Origin: Spiroplasma gladiatoris
GTDB lineage: Bacteria; Bacillota_I; Bacilli_A; Mycoplasmatales; Mycoplasmataceae
Assembly (NCBI RefSeq): GCF_004379335.1
Contig: NZ_CP038013.1
Coordinates: 434,001 to 498,000, forward strand
DNA length: 64,000 nt
Reading direction: 5' to 3'
Shown piece after piece: positions 1-11,126 of this stretch (its first letter is position 1; every line of letters starts with the position of its first letter). Both the position numbers and the translations under genes were made by a program. The notes under the pieces were generated by a model. It made no database searches. It was not told the DNA's origin and worked only from the letters and a program-made list of their open reading frames with translations.

Positions 1-1190
1 TTAGATTGATAAAACTATTTTGTTTTAATTTAGTTTTTCATTCTTCCTTTAATGAAGAGAAAAAAGTTTCACACATTGCATTATCAATAGAGTTACCAGG
101 TCTAGATAATGATATTATCATGTTATTTTTTTAGCATATCGTCTCGCAAATACAGATGTGTACTGAATTCCATTATCAGAATGAATAATTAGTTTTTTAG
201 ATATATCTTTTCTATGTAGCGAAGCTTTTTCCAGTGATTTTTTATAAATATCTATATCGTTTTTTAAAGATACTTCATTACCGACTATAAGCCCAGTATT
301 TGCATCTTTTATAACACTTAAATATGCAAACTTTTTGTTAAACGGTATATAAGTAACATCTGTAACTCATAACTCATTTTTTGAGTATAAAGATCAATTT
401 CTATTAACATTATTAGGACCGTGTGTTATTTTTTTAACTTCTTTAGGCTTTCTATTCATTTTTTTAATTCTTATAACTGAATATAATTTAAATATTTTCA
501 TAATTCTAGCTATCTTAGTTTGACTTGCAACAATGCCGCTATTATTTAAAACTGTTTTTTTGCTTGGCGCCCCATAAATTCCATTATTTTTCATAAAAAT
601 CTCTTTTATTTTAGAAGCTAAATTCATATCTACTTTTAAGTTAAATTCTGGCTTATTTTTTTTACATCAGCGATAGTAACTAGCTCTGGTTATATTTAAT
701 AATTTACATAAAGAAAAAATTGTATATTTATTTTTATATTTATCTATTTTTTTGTAATAATTAATTATTCTTTTTCTGAAACCTCCATTAGTTCATTGAA
801 CTTTTTTAAAACCTCATTCTCCATTTCTAATCATCTTAGTTTTTTGTTAAGTTCAGCGATTTTTTTTATCTTTTGGAACTTTTGAATTAGTTATAATTTT
901 TGCGTTATGTTTGTTGTGTTTTCCTGTTTTTGAAATAAGTGATTCATCACCATAAACTTCTCAATCTAAACACATTCTTCTAACTGTTGAATATGATATG
1001 TTGTAAGTTTTTGATAAATCTCTAAAAGATAAATTTTGCTTAAAGTACTTATTTATTAATTCTTTTTTAGTATCAAAATCTAGAATATTTGACTTGTTTC
1101 CTTTTAAATTTACCATATAAAAAATTCTCCTTGTATAATTTTTTGTTTTTTTAACATAATGTATACTTAGAGAATTATATTTAAAAATGT
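1..1190 (-). mobile_element. Decayed IS3-family insertion sequence, cut by window edge
   Basis: A minus-strand IS3-type element with an orfA beginning at 1116 (MVNLKGNK, helix-turn-helix region) and an orfB whose DDE core reads LWVTDVTYIP and IIHSDNGIQYTS. The element is about 85-95% similar by eye to 4,999-6,280. It is not intact: orfA has one extra A in a run near 870, so KDKKIAEL becomes KDKKNRW and a stop, and orfB loses one base near 130 (AKKNN becomes AKKIT), creating stops before the catalytic Glu region. The shared right end runs to about 1185. The other end lies outside the window. It flanks the secreted-protein block together with the second copy. Confidence 0.85.
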
Positions 1191-1615
1191 GGACTAAAAG
1201 CTTTTAATTATGAAAACACTTGATAAACTATAAATAATTTAAAAAATAAAAAAAAATTGATAACAAAGATTATAAATTATAAATTATAAATTTGAATTTA
1301 ATTAAAGATAAAATTTTATAATTAAAAAATCCTAACATAACTCAAAAAAAGCAAATCCAACTTAAGTAAAATTTTTGCAAAAGATATTAAAATTTAATTT
1401 AATTAAAATTATTAAAATTACAATTAAACTATTAAAAATCTAAAGAAAATTTTTAAATTACTTACTTTATTAAAAACACAAATGTAATTATAAACAGATT
1501 TACCAAAATTTAATATATATTATTATAACACTTAATTAGATAATTAGTTATTTTTCTAATAAATAATTTTTTAGTTTCATAAATTATAAAATAAATTAAG
1601 AATGGAGGAAATAAC
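1190..1615. other. AT-rich intergenic stretch
   Basis: Very AT-rich with no open frame of note. The only clear signal is the GGAGG ribosome-binding site at about 1604-1608 that serves the TTG start at 1616. Confidence 0.6.
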
Positions 1616-2749
1616 TTGTTTTTAACAACAATGTTTGCTGCATTATCAATCAGCTTACAGCCAGTTGGTTTGGTTATTTCTAATGTTAATGATTCTAAAA
1701 ATATTATTAACTCAATTAATAGAAGTGATAAAGTAAATTTAAATGATATAAAACTAGATATAATAAGTTTTAATGTTAATAAATTATTAAATTCAGATGG
1801 TACTTTTGATAAACAATATTTATTGCAATGTTTATTAGAAGAATTATATGAAGTAAAAGCTACTGATGAAATTAAAAATAATTTAACTGAATTAGTTGAC
1901 GATTGAACTTTCGAACCAAATAATTGAAAAAATAGTACATTGCCAAATAAACTTCCTATTAAAGGTCAAACTATGGATATTAATTTAGCTATTAAACCTG
2001 CTAATGCTAGTATTAATTTTAAAGGAATTTTGAAATTAAAATATAAATTATTTAATGAATTAGAGCTAATTGATATTGGTGATAAGATTAAAAAAACTGA
2101 TTTAGGGGAATTTGTAGACACTGACAATAATTTAATTAAAAATAGGGTTATCGAATTAAATTCAAAAACCTTAACAAATTATAAAGACAGTATATACGTA
2201 GAAAATAGTGATTATGAAAAAGCAACTATTAAATCTACATTATTAAGTGGTTTTGTAATTGTTAAGTTTCAATCTAATTTAAATAAATTTGGTTGACAAT
2301 TACAATCATCAAGACTTGAGGTAGAAGCTTATAATTCTACACAACAAAAAACAGAAGAAAAAAGTTATACAATGGATGTAAAACTAGGAAAAGAAAAATT
2401 CTTAAGTACTTTTAGAAATGCATATATTGATTGAAGCGGCTTTACATATAATAGTTATGATGGAGATAGATGACACAATAACGACAATGAATCTGGAAAT
2501 GAAAATTACGTTATATATCAAAAGAAAACAATTCCATTAACTAGTTATTCATATCAAATTGAAGTAATGAATAGATTATATTCAAATACAAATTGAACTA
2601 AAGCATATGGTTATTTAACATTGAATTGAATAAGTGACCATGAATTACAAATTGGTTATAAAATAAATGTGCAAGCTTATGCAACTGCTTGAAACTCAAG
2701 ATGAGCTAGATCAGCGGCTCAAATGTTTTTAGGAGATCTTAGTTTTTAA
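1616..2749 (+). CDS. Secreted protein of unknown function
   Basis: A 377-residue protein read with TGA as Trp. The start is TTG at 1616, chosen because a strong GGAGG lies 8 bases upstream and no ATG has such a site. Residues 1-22 are a hydrophobic signal peptide (FAALSISLQP) but there is no lipobox cysteine, unlike the next two genes, so it is probably released or held otherwise. The C-terminal third is rich in Trp, Tyr and Asn (for example NAYIDWSGF, TLNWISDHEL), as in mollicute surface proteins. No family recognised. It is the first of three same-strand surface-protein genes between two copies of an IS3-type element. Confidence 0.8.
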
Positions 2750-2846
2750 ACTAAGATTAAAATTCAAAAATAACAATTTATTAAAATTCTTTAGTTTATT
2801 TTAATTCATACTAAAGATTTTTTTATTAAAAAACGGAGAAGATATA

Positions 2847-3794
2847 ATGAAAAAATTATTAATAACTATAAATGTTGTATTAATGTCCCCTTTTTGTGCC
2901 TTAAATTTAATTGCTTGCGAGCCAAGATCAAATTATCCTAAGCCTAACTATGTAAAATGAGAATTAAACGACACTAAATTCGAGATAATCCAACAAGGTC
3001 TTAGCAAAAGTTCTATTGAAATTATAATTGAAACAACTCTAAGAAAAATTGCTAACACTTTAAATAATTACTCACCATCAATTACTAGAGATTATAATGT
3101 TAAATTTTTCAATAGTAATAATTTGAATAAAGAAATAATTTATAATGATTTAGACATTATTTATGGCGACACAACAATTATTATCGAAGCAACAAATGAT
3201 ACTGAAGTTTTAAAAGGGCAAAAAACAATAAAAATAGATAAATTAAACATAAAAATACTAAATAATACTCAGTTAATTTCTGGATATAAAATGAATTTTT
3301 ATGAGGATAAAATAAAAACATTACTTCATAATGAAAATAACAATATTAATCCATTATTAAATGTAGATTATAAGATTATTAATCAAGGATCAAATAAAGA
3401 AAGCTTTGAAAGCGGAAGTTTAATTAAAGTGGCTTCTATAGAAACTTCAAAAATGTTATCAGGTGAATTTGAAATTAATGTATTTCCCTATGATTCTGAA
3501 GGTGAAAATAGTATTTTTATGGAAGAATATAATTTTGAATACACTAGTCGCTTTAATTTAAATAATGAAGAAAAATATTACAATAATTTAAAAGGTATTT
3601 TTGAAAAAGAAATTTTTAGTTGATTTGTTTTCAAAGAAAATATAGATTTATCATATAGATTTGAATATAGAAGTGCTAGTGAAAGTAATCCAGATCTTAA
3701 AGTTATTACAGGTGTTTTTGTAAAAATACTAGATACATCAACATACATTAAACACTCGCAAAATGAATTGAAATTGAAAATAAAATATTATTAA
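2847..3794 (+). CDS. Lipoprotein, paralog of the next gene
   Basis: A 315-residue lipoprotein. MKKLL starts a signal peptide that ends in the lipobox LIAC with Cys24, so it should be diacylated and anchored on the outer face of the membrane. The body is similar along its length to the next gene: both have FNSNNLNKEIIY, then DLDIIYG, TTII and GYK(M/I)(N/D)FY blocks. No enzyme motif is visible. RBS CGGAGA lies 8 bases before the ATG. Three in-frame TGA codons are read as Trp. The function is unknown; tandem paralogs of this kind are usual for variable surface antigens in mollicutes. Confidence 0.85.
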
Positions 3795-3824
3795 TTCTCA
3801 TTTTTAAAAAAGGAGGTTGAGTAA

Positions 3825-4778
3825 ATGAAAAAGTTATTATTTTTTATAAATAGTATTTGAATATCTTTTTTTAGTGTTTCAAGTTTATCAGGATGTTTTC
3901 CAAACAATTATAATCAAAGTGAAACGAAAAAAAAATGAGATATTAATGAAACTAGTATTCAAAAAATTAAACAAGGTTTAAAAAAACAAGAAATTGAAAA
4001 ACTAATTACAAATAGTTTAAATGATGCTGTATGATCATTTAATAATTATTTAGTAAATATTAATACAGATTTTTATATTCAATTTTTTAATAGTAATAAT
4101 TTAAATAAAGAAATTATTTATAAAGATTTGGACATTATTTATGGACAAACAACAATTATAGTTAAAGCAAGTGAATCTAGCAAATTTTTAACAAGTCAAA
4201 AAAATATATATATTGATAAAATTGATATTTCAAAGTTTAACAAAATGAATACAGAAGCTGGTTATAAAATTGATTTTTATTTAAAAAAAATTAAGGAAAT
4301 AATTGAACTTGAAAATGAAAAAATTATAATTGATTTAAATGCTGATTATAAGATAAATTATTCAGAAAATGATTCTAAAAGTATAAAAATAGGACAAAAA
4401 ATATTTGTAAATGCAGTTGATAGTTCAAAAGTACTTTATGGAAGTTTTGAATGAAATGTTATAGCATATGACCCTTTGAGATCTGATAGTGTTTTTAAAA
4501 CAAAAAACGATAGCAATTTTAATTTTACTCTTGAATATGAACCAAAAAATAATGATGAGTTTTTTAAAAATTTAGAAGATTCATTAGAAAAAATATTTTT
4601 TAAAGATTTTGTTTTTAAAAATAAAATTGATTTTATATATAGGTACGAAGATAAAGATTGAGATTTTGAGGAAGGTTATAAAATAATTACAGGTATTTTT
4701 GTTTTATTTCAAAAAGATTCAGACTATATTAAATATACAGAGGAAGAAATAAAATTACCACTTACTTATTCAGAATAA
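3825..4778 (+). CDS. Lipoprotein, paralog of the preceding gene
   Basis: A 317-residue lipoprotein with signal peptide and lipobox LSGC (Cys24), preceded by AGGAGG. It shares with the gene before it the blocks FNSNNLNKEIIYKDLDIIYG and TTII, so the two arose by tandem duplication followed by considerable divergence. They sit 30 bases apart and are probably co-transcribed, with the hairpin at 4961-4996 as terminator. Function unknown. Confidence 0.85.
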
Positions 4779-4779
4779 T

Positions 4780-4960
4780 GTTAATTTTAAAAAATTTTAC
4801 TGTAACGATTTTGCTTTATCAGCAATAATATTTTCATTAGCAATATTTAGATTTTTAATAACCCCACCTAATTTTATTCATTCAGTTAAAAAATATAATA
4901 AAAAAGAGAGAAATAGTTTTTTAAATATACTTTGTAAAGCATACAAAAAGTTTTTTATAA
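4780..4960 (+). pseudogene. Possible membrane-protein remnant
   Basis: One frame (about 4795-4999) stays open and reads as a hydrophobic stretch followed by a basic tail (ALSAIIFSLAIF, then SVKKYNKKERN), but it has no start codon or RBS. It may be the 3' end of a lost gene. Weak evidence. Confidence 0.3.
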
Positions 4961-4996
4961 GAATACTTCAAAATTATTTGAAGTATTCTTTTTATT
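4961..4996 (+). terminator. Rho-independent terminator
   Basis: GAATACTTCAAA and its complement TTTGAAGTATTC are separated by ATTA and followed by a T-run. It ends the lipoprotein block just before the second IS3-type copy. Confidence 0.8.
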
Positions 4997-4998
4997 TG

Positions 4999-6280
4999 TA
5001 ATAAAAACAATATAAGCATATGCAGGAGGTCCATTATGTTTAATCATTATTCTTATATAGTTATAAAACTCTACATAATTATTTATTACCTTATTTAGAT
5101 TGATAAAACTATTTTCTTTTAATTTAGTTTTTCATTCTTCTTTTAATGAATAGAAAAAAGTTTCATACATTGCATTTATCAACAGAATTACCAGGTCTAG
5201 ATAATGATATTATCACGTTATTCTTTTTAGCATATCGTCTCGCAAATACAGATGTATACTGAATTCCATTATCAGAATAAATAATTAGTTTTTTAGATAT
5301 ATCTTTTCTATGTAGCGAAGCTTTTTCCAGTGATTTTTTATAAATATTTATATCGTTTTTTAAAGATACTTCATGACCGACTATAAACCCAATGTTTGCA
5401 TCTTTTATAACACTTAAATATGCAACTTTTTGTTAAACAGTATATAAGTAATATCTGTAACTCATAACTCATTTTTTGAGTATAAAGATCAATTTCTATT
5501 AACATGATTAGGACCGTGTGTTATTTTTTTGACTTCTTTAGGTTTTCTATTCATTTTTTTTAATTCTTATAACTGAATATAATTTAAATATTTTCATAAT
5601 TCTAGCTATCTTAGTTTGACTTGCAACAATGCCACTATTATTTAAAACTATTTTTATTCTTGGCGCCCCATAAATTCCATTATTTTTAATAAAAATCTCT
5701 TTTATTTTAGAAGCTAAATTCATATCTACTTTTAAGTTAAATTCTGGCTTATTTTTTTTACATCATCGATAATAACTAGCTCTGGTTATATTTAATAATT
5801 TACATAAAGAAAAAATTGTATATTTATTTTTATATTTATCTATTATTTTGTAATAATTAATTATTCTTTTTCTGAATCCTCCATTAGTTCGTTGAACTTT
5901 TTTAAAACCTCATTCTTCATTTCTAATCATTTTAGTTTTTTGTTAAGTTCAGCGATTTTTTTGTCTTTTGGATCTTTTGAATTAGTTCTAATTTTTCTGT
6001 TATGTTTGTTGTGTTTTCCTGTTTTTGAAATGAGTGATTCATCACCATAAACTTCTCAATCTAAACACATTCTTCTAACTGTTGAATATGATATATTGTA
6101 AGTTTTTGATAAATCTCTAAAAGATAAATTTTGCTTAAAGTACTTATTTATTAATTCTTTTTTAGTATCAAAATCTAGAATATTTAATTTGTTTCCTTTT
6201 AAATTTACCATATAAAAAATTCTCCTTGTATAATTTTATGTTTTTTTAACATAATGTATACTTAGAGAATTATATTTAGA
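4999..6280 (-). mobile_element. Decayed IS3-family insertion sequence, second copy
   Basis: Same element and same strand as 1-1190, here nearly full length. orfA starts at about 6211 and reads cleanly to EDSEKE and a stop near 5865 (KDPKDKKIAELNKKL). orfB is broken by single-base changes: an extra T near 5565, a missing A near 5425, an extra A near 5175. DDE landmarks LWVTDVTY and IIHSDNG are still legible. Both orfs are therefore non-functional as written unless frameshifting is assumed several times. With copy 1 it brackets the genes at 1616-4778. Confidence 0.85.
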
Positions 6281-6308
6281 AATATAAATATTTCTGTTTT
6301 TATTTTAT

Positions 6309-8249
6309 TTAATTAGATAATTCATAAAGTATTTTAAATAAACCATCTTCTTTGATAAGTTTATTATAATTACCACTTTGAACAATTCCTTTATGCGGTT
6401 CAATAACAAATATATTATCAAATGATTTTATTGTACTTAATCTATGAGCAATTGAAATTGTAGTACGACCAACCATTAATTTTTCTAATTCTTCTTGTAT
6501 TTCTTTTTCCACTTTATTGTCTAAAGCACTTGTGGCTTCGTCAAGTATTAATACTTCTGGGTTTTTTAAGATTAATCTTGCTATAACTAATCTTTGTTTT
6601 TGTCCCCCAGATAATTGCGATCCTCTTTCGAATAATATAGTTTGATAACCTTCATCTCATCCATTAATCAGATCATGTAGTTTTGCCTTTTTTGCAGCCT
6701 CAATTACTTGATTGTCATCGATATCGTTTAGTCCATATTTTATATTATCTAAAATTGTACCGCTTAATATTTGTGGCTCTTGATCAACATAACCAATTTT
6801 ATCTAATCAAGATTTTAAATTTATATCTTTTAAATTAGTTTTATTATTAATAATCACATCACCTTTAAATGGATCATAAAATCTTAATAATAATTTTGCA
6901 ATTGTAGATTTACCACTTCCAGTTGGTCCAACAAATGCATATTTTTTACCTCTATTAAAAGTTATATTTATATTATTTAATATTACTTTGTCACTTTCGG
7001 GGTAACTAAAACTAAGATTTTCAAATTTAATAGTATCAACTTTATCGCTAAAAATAGTTTTTTTATGTTTATCAATTTTTATTTCTTGATTCAACAGGCG
7101 ATAAACATTTTTAGAACCATATCTTGCATTTGGAACTTGATTTAATACATTTCTTAAATCTAAAAGGGGAAGTGTCATAACTATAACTCCAGAAGTAAAA
7201 GTTGTAATAATACTTATTAAAGTTTGAGAGTTGTCATAATATAGAATAACTCCAAATATAACACTAGCCATTGAAAAACTACCAACCCCACCAATAATTA
7301 ATCCTGCTGGAATTTCTGATAAAAATAATTTTAATTTATTTTTTTTATCAACAACACTTGCGCTTGTTTTAAAGTTTTGTTTTTCTTCATCGAATGTGCC
7401 AATAGACTTTATCAATCTAATGTTATAAATTTTTTCACTCATATTATTATCAAAATCTGTTGTAAGTTTACTAATTTTTTTAGTAGATTTAACAGAAAGA
7501 ACTGAAAATAAAAACACTAATATCATACATATAATTAATAGCCCAAAAACACATAAAGTAAGTTTTCAATCAACTGTAAACATTATTATCGAAGAAACTG
7601 TTACTGTTAGTATTGTTCTTAAATATCCAACAGGAGCATCTTTAACATATAGACCAATAATACTTGTGTCTTTTACTAATGTTGAGATTATCTCACCAGT
7701 TTTATTTTCACTAAAATAATGTAAATCTTGATCGATTAAATTTTTAATTAAAACATGTTTTAGATTGGTTTCATAACTTCTTGCAATATATCCGCTTAAT
7801 AAGTACATAAAATAAGAAAATAGTACAACACCACTAATATTTGATACCATTAAATATAAGAAATTATAAACACTAAAATTAAATCCTAATATAACAATAT
7901 ATAGTTTTTGTCCATCAAATTTAATATAATCATAAAACATTGTGTTAATTAACTTCTCTATTGCTTCATTAGTTGCATAACGACTTAAAAAGTCATTTAT
8001 TTGTTGCTGGGTTAAACCATATTGCTTTAATAATTCATATAATTGTTCTTTGTTTTGAGCTGAAGCAACAACGGATTTTGATACAAGTAAAGCTGTGATA
8101 TATTCTACTATTTTAATATTTATAGCAGATAAAATAACACAAACTATTACAAAAATTACTACAATAATTGATAAGTATCATTTTTCTTTTAAAGCTCTAC
8201 AAACATGACTGGTTAAATTATTGTCAATTTTAAACTCTATTTCTTTCAT
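6309..8249 (-). CDS. ABC exporter, fused membrane and ATPase domains
   Basis: A 646-residue type-IV (MsbA/LmrA/BmrA-like) half-transporter. Residues about 20-380 form the six-helix exporter domain and the C-terminal 250 the ATPase: Walker A GPTGSGKST near residue 440, signature LSGGQKQR near 542, Walker B LILDEATSALD near 568, and the H-loop HRLST. The membrane domain carries an insert after helix 1 (residues about 57-100, NKEQLYELLKQYGLTQ) that is probably extracellular. It should act as a homodimer in drug, lipid or peptide export; the substrate cannot be told. It is divergent from a MarR-type gene 118 bases away, which suggests regulated drug efflux. Intact, unlike the two other exporter loci in the window. 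Confidence 0.93.
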
Positions 8250-8290
8250 TAGATCATTCCTTTTTTATTAATTTTTTGTGATAATATTTA

Positions 8291-8335
8291 TTTGAATATT
8301 GTTTCAAATAAATTATATTGTTTCATTTAAAACAA
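8291..8335. promoter_or_regulatory. Candidate MarR operators in divergent promoter region
   Basis: Two short inverted repeats lie between the exporter and regulator genes: TTTGAA/TTCAAA (8291-8308) and TTGTTT/AAACAA (8318-8335). The word ATTGTTTCA also occurs twice, 19 bases apart. The position and symmetry fit binding of a dimeric winged-helix repressor to both promoters. Inferred only. Confidence 0.45.
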
Positions 8336-8367
8336 GATTAGCATAACATTAGAGTTGGAGAAAGTCA

Positions 8368-8817
8368 ATGAAAAAAGAAATCAAGTTTGATCAGTTTTCA
8401 AATTTAATAAAAAATTTTATTGTCGTTACTTTACTTTCAAGACAATTAGAAGAATTTATTGAAAATCAAAACAAAGATATTTATAAAAATGCTTATATTC
8501 ACTTAATGTTTATAAATTATGTTGAAGGAATAAGTCAAATGGAATTAAGTTTACTAACAGGTACAAATAAATCAACACTAGTAAGAAATATAAATGATTT
8601 AGTAAAGAAAGACTATGTATGTAAAAAAACCTCAATCCGAGCAAATGAAAATGAATTATATTTAACAAATAAAGGTTTAGAAATTGTCGATAAAATTAAA
8701 AATTGAATTAATGATAGGGAACTTGAAATTGAAAAAAGTACAAAAGATAGTCAAAAAACTAAAGAAAGTGTTTCTGAATATTTGCTAAAAATAATTAATA
8801 TGTACTCTATATATTAA
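8368..8817 (+). CDS. MarR-family transcriptional regulator
   Basis: A 149-residue protein with a winged-helix core at about residues 40-105: the recognition helix region reads ISQMELSLLTGTNKSTLVRNINDLVKK, followed by a wing and LYLTNKGLEIVDKI, which is the standard MarR arrangement. MarR dimers bind short inverted repeats and are often released by the drug whose exporter they control. The divergent ABC exporter is the obvious target. RBS GGAG is 10 bases before the ATG. One TGA is read as Trp after KIKN. Confidence 0.85.
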
Positions 8818-8820
8818 AAA

Positions 8821-8858
8821 AATACTTAGTTTATTTAAATAAACTAAGTATTTTTAAA
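8821..8858. terminator. Bidirectional terminator
   Basis: A perfect 16-bp inverted repeat AATACTTAGTTTATTT/AAATAAACTAAGTATT flanked by A- and T-runs sits between the convergent MarR gene and the minus-strand gene that follows. Confidence 0.85.
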
Positions 8859-8863
8859 CATAT

Positions 8864-9394
8864 CTATCATTTTTCTTCATCATTTATTTTATTTTTTAAA
8901 ATTTCTGAACGTTTTTTAACATAATCTTTTTCAATTTTTCCAATATCATGATATAAATCACGACTTGCTTTAATTCTAAGTTTTTTTAGTTCTTCATCAC
9001 AATAAACCCATGTTAACCAAACTATGTGGAAATGACGTAAGTATTTAATTTCTCTTTCATCATACATTTCATAACTAAGTTCTTGAGCTTCTTTTTGTGC
9101 ATAGTCAACTCATTTTTGAGGATCAACATTTTGTCCGTAAGCTTCTTTTGCAAGATCTTTATAACTTAATGCTTTTTTAACTATTATATCTTCAAGTGAT
9201 TGTAATGTATTTGCGATTTCAGCAACAACTGCTTGATCAAACTCATCATAAGAGTTAAATTGGTGTTTAGATAAATAAAACATTTTAGTGTTTAAATTAC
9301 TAACAGGATTACCACCACTACCAAGATGTTCTCTTTCGGTTATTATTTTAAACTCAGCCTCAATTTCTTTATAAAAGTCTGATTTTATACGCAT
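8864..9394 (-). CDS. Conserved hypothetical cytosolic protein
   Basis: A 176-residue soluble protein. Two open segments join through a TGA (Trp) after DPQK, and the final codons read EEK-Trp-stop. It is charged and mostly helical in appearance, with no signal peptide or membrane segment. The start at 9394 follows a good AGGTGA site. I do not recognise the family. It stands alone on its strand between the MarR terminator and an IS element. Confidence 0.8.
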
Positions 9395-9534
9395 TTACAT
9401 TCACCTCATTTCTTTAAAAATTACATTTTTTTTATTATAGCATAAAAACCCTTTATTTACTAAATTATTGAACACTTAAATAAGGTAAAATAATCTTAAA
9501 CTATTTAAAAGATTTATTATTTTAATATTACTAT

Positions 9535-9564
9535 TGAAAAACAATTTCATAATACTTGCAAATA
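9535..9564. repeat. 30-bp target-site duplication, left copy
   Basis: The sequence beginning TGAAAAACAATTTC and ending TGCAAATA is repeated exactly at 11044-11073, immediately outside the two ends of the IS element between them. One further T matches by chance with the IS end. Confidence 0.9.
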
Positions 9565-11043
9565 TGTCAATAACTAATTAATTTTTCCTAAAACTTTATT
9601 TTTTGAGTTTTTATAAAAGATTCAATTAGTATACTTTCAAGGACTGCTTGTTTTTATTGGCTTATAAATTTTATTTATCTCAGCCGGGTTTTTATTTTCA
9701 TACACCTCTTTATAAGTAGAATTTTGTAATACTTCTAATAAAGGCATTCATTCGCTATATGAGTTTGAATATAGTTTTCCGTCAAATGTCTCAACAACCA
9801 TTATTTTTGTTTTATTTTTATAAAAAACTGGTTCTCCATTTGAATGTGGAATATTGTACTTATTTTGGTATTTTATAGTTGAACCCTTATTTACGGTTCT
9901 TTCAAATCTTCTAGATAAATAAAAATCTATATTTTTAGTTTCTTCAAAAAATCTAAAAGAATTAGTGATATTCTCTATTTGAAGGGAAAACTGTGAATTA
10001 TATTTATCTATATATTCATCTAAAAACAAATTAGCTTGGTTTATAGTTGATATATTATTTTCTTTAAGTTCCTTTGGTAGGCGATCTTGAAGTGTATTTC
10101 ACAACCTTTCAATACGGCCTTTAGTTTGTGGAACGCTAGATGTTGTTAATTTTATTCCTAAGTTGTGACACAAAAATCCGTATTGTGTTAAGGAGTCAGA
10201 ATGTAGATCTGACTCCTTTTCTTTTGGACTTCAAAATACCGTTCTTTTGTCTGTCAATATTTCTTTAGGAATCCCATAGTTAAGAAAAACTTTCTTTGTG
10301 ATATTGTAATAACCCATAAGAGTTTCTTCAGTGTCAAAATATAAAGCCAATATTTTGCCAGTAGCATCATCAATAAAACCATGTAGATATCATTTTTCTT
10401 CTTTAATTCAGTAATGTACAGAAGCATCTGTTTGCAACCTTTCTCCAAACTCAGTTTTTCTATGTTGCATTGGATGACTATTTTCAATACTTAATAAAGT
10501 ATTTAAATATTCTTTTTTTTCTATATTTTTTATATTTTGATTTTTTAAACTGTAAGCTATTTTTTGTTTAATTATTTTTTTAGTTACTTTATGTATTCTT
10601 GGAGAATACATGTTATTTTCCTTTAATAAACTAAGTAAATATGTATACGAAACTTTTATATTATAATTTTCTAGCAACTTTTCTTGAAAGTGTTTGTAAT
10701 TGTAGTCACAAAATTCATCTTTATATAATTTAATTATTTTTTGACTAATATCACTGCTTATTCTTCTGCAAGACAATCTGCCAGTGTTCTTATGAATAAA
10801 AGCTATGTAACCATTTTTTTTATATTTATTAATTAATATATTTACATTTCTAATTGTTTGACATAACTTTATAGAAGCTGACTCTTTTGTTATTTTTTGA
10901 TCTATAACGTCTTTGATAATTTCCATTCTCTTTTTTTCATTCATTTTTAAATATCTCCTCATTTTAAACCTCCCAATAAAATAATTATAGTTTGGGAAAT
11001 TTTAATTTGTTATATATAAGGAAAATATCATATGTTATTGACA
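9565..11043 (-). mobile_element. Complete IS1202-like insertion sequence
   Basis: A 1,479-bp element bounded by inverted repeats TGTCAATAAC (9565) and GTTATTGACA (to 11043) and by exact 30-bp direct repeats outside. It carries one intact transposase gene. Long target duplications (over 20 bp) are known for the IS1202 group, and the transposase looks like that group. Two other copies are in the window: a frameshifted full-length copy at 22641-24116 and a right-end fragment at 19850-20043. Confidence 0.9.
9574..10962 (-). CDS. IS1202-like DDE transposase, intact
   Basis: A 462-residue transposase in one frame when TGA is Trp. The N-terminus has a helix-turn-helix region (MEIIKDVIDQKITKESA). 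The RNase H-like core follows: Asp179 in LQTDASVHY, Asp238 in ILTDKRT, Glu285 in KGRIERLW, giving a full DDE triad. The start MRRYLKMNEK at 10962 may also be the Met seven residues on. No internal stop or frameshift, so this copy may still move and could supply transposase to the broken copies. Confidence 0.9.
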
Positions 11044-11073
11044 TGAAAAACAATTTCATAATACTTGCAAATA
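11044..11073. repeat. 30-bp target-site duplication, right copy
   Basis: Exact copy of 9535-9564. Before insertion this sequence was single and lay just upstream of the lipoprotein gene at 11127. Confidence 0.9.
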
Positions 11074-11116
11074 TTGTTTTTTTTTTTTTTTTATGTTAAA
11101 GTGATAAATTATAAGG
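11065..11116 (+). promoter_or_regulatory. T16 tract in promoter region of lipoprotein gene
   Basis: A run of 16 T (11077-11092) lies between a possible -35 (TTGCAA, 11065-11070) and a possible -10 (TATGTT, 11092-11097), 21 bases apart. Slippage of the run would change this spacing. The Shine-Dalgarno AAGGAG follows at about 11112-11117. Confidence 0.45.
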
Positions 11117-11126
11117 AGAAAAAAGA

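Noticed and set aside
10254-10487. A 77-codon minus-strand frame inside the IS element, and its mirror at 23234-23428
   Set aside because: These are other-frame shadows of the transposase. With TGA as Trp the true frame runs through the region and carries the DDE residues.
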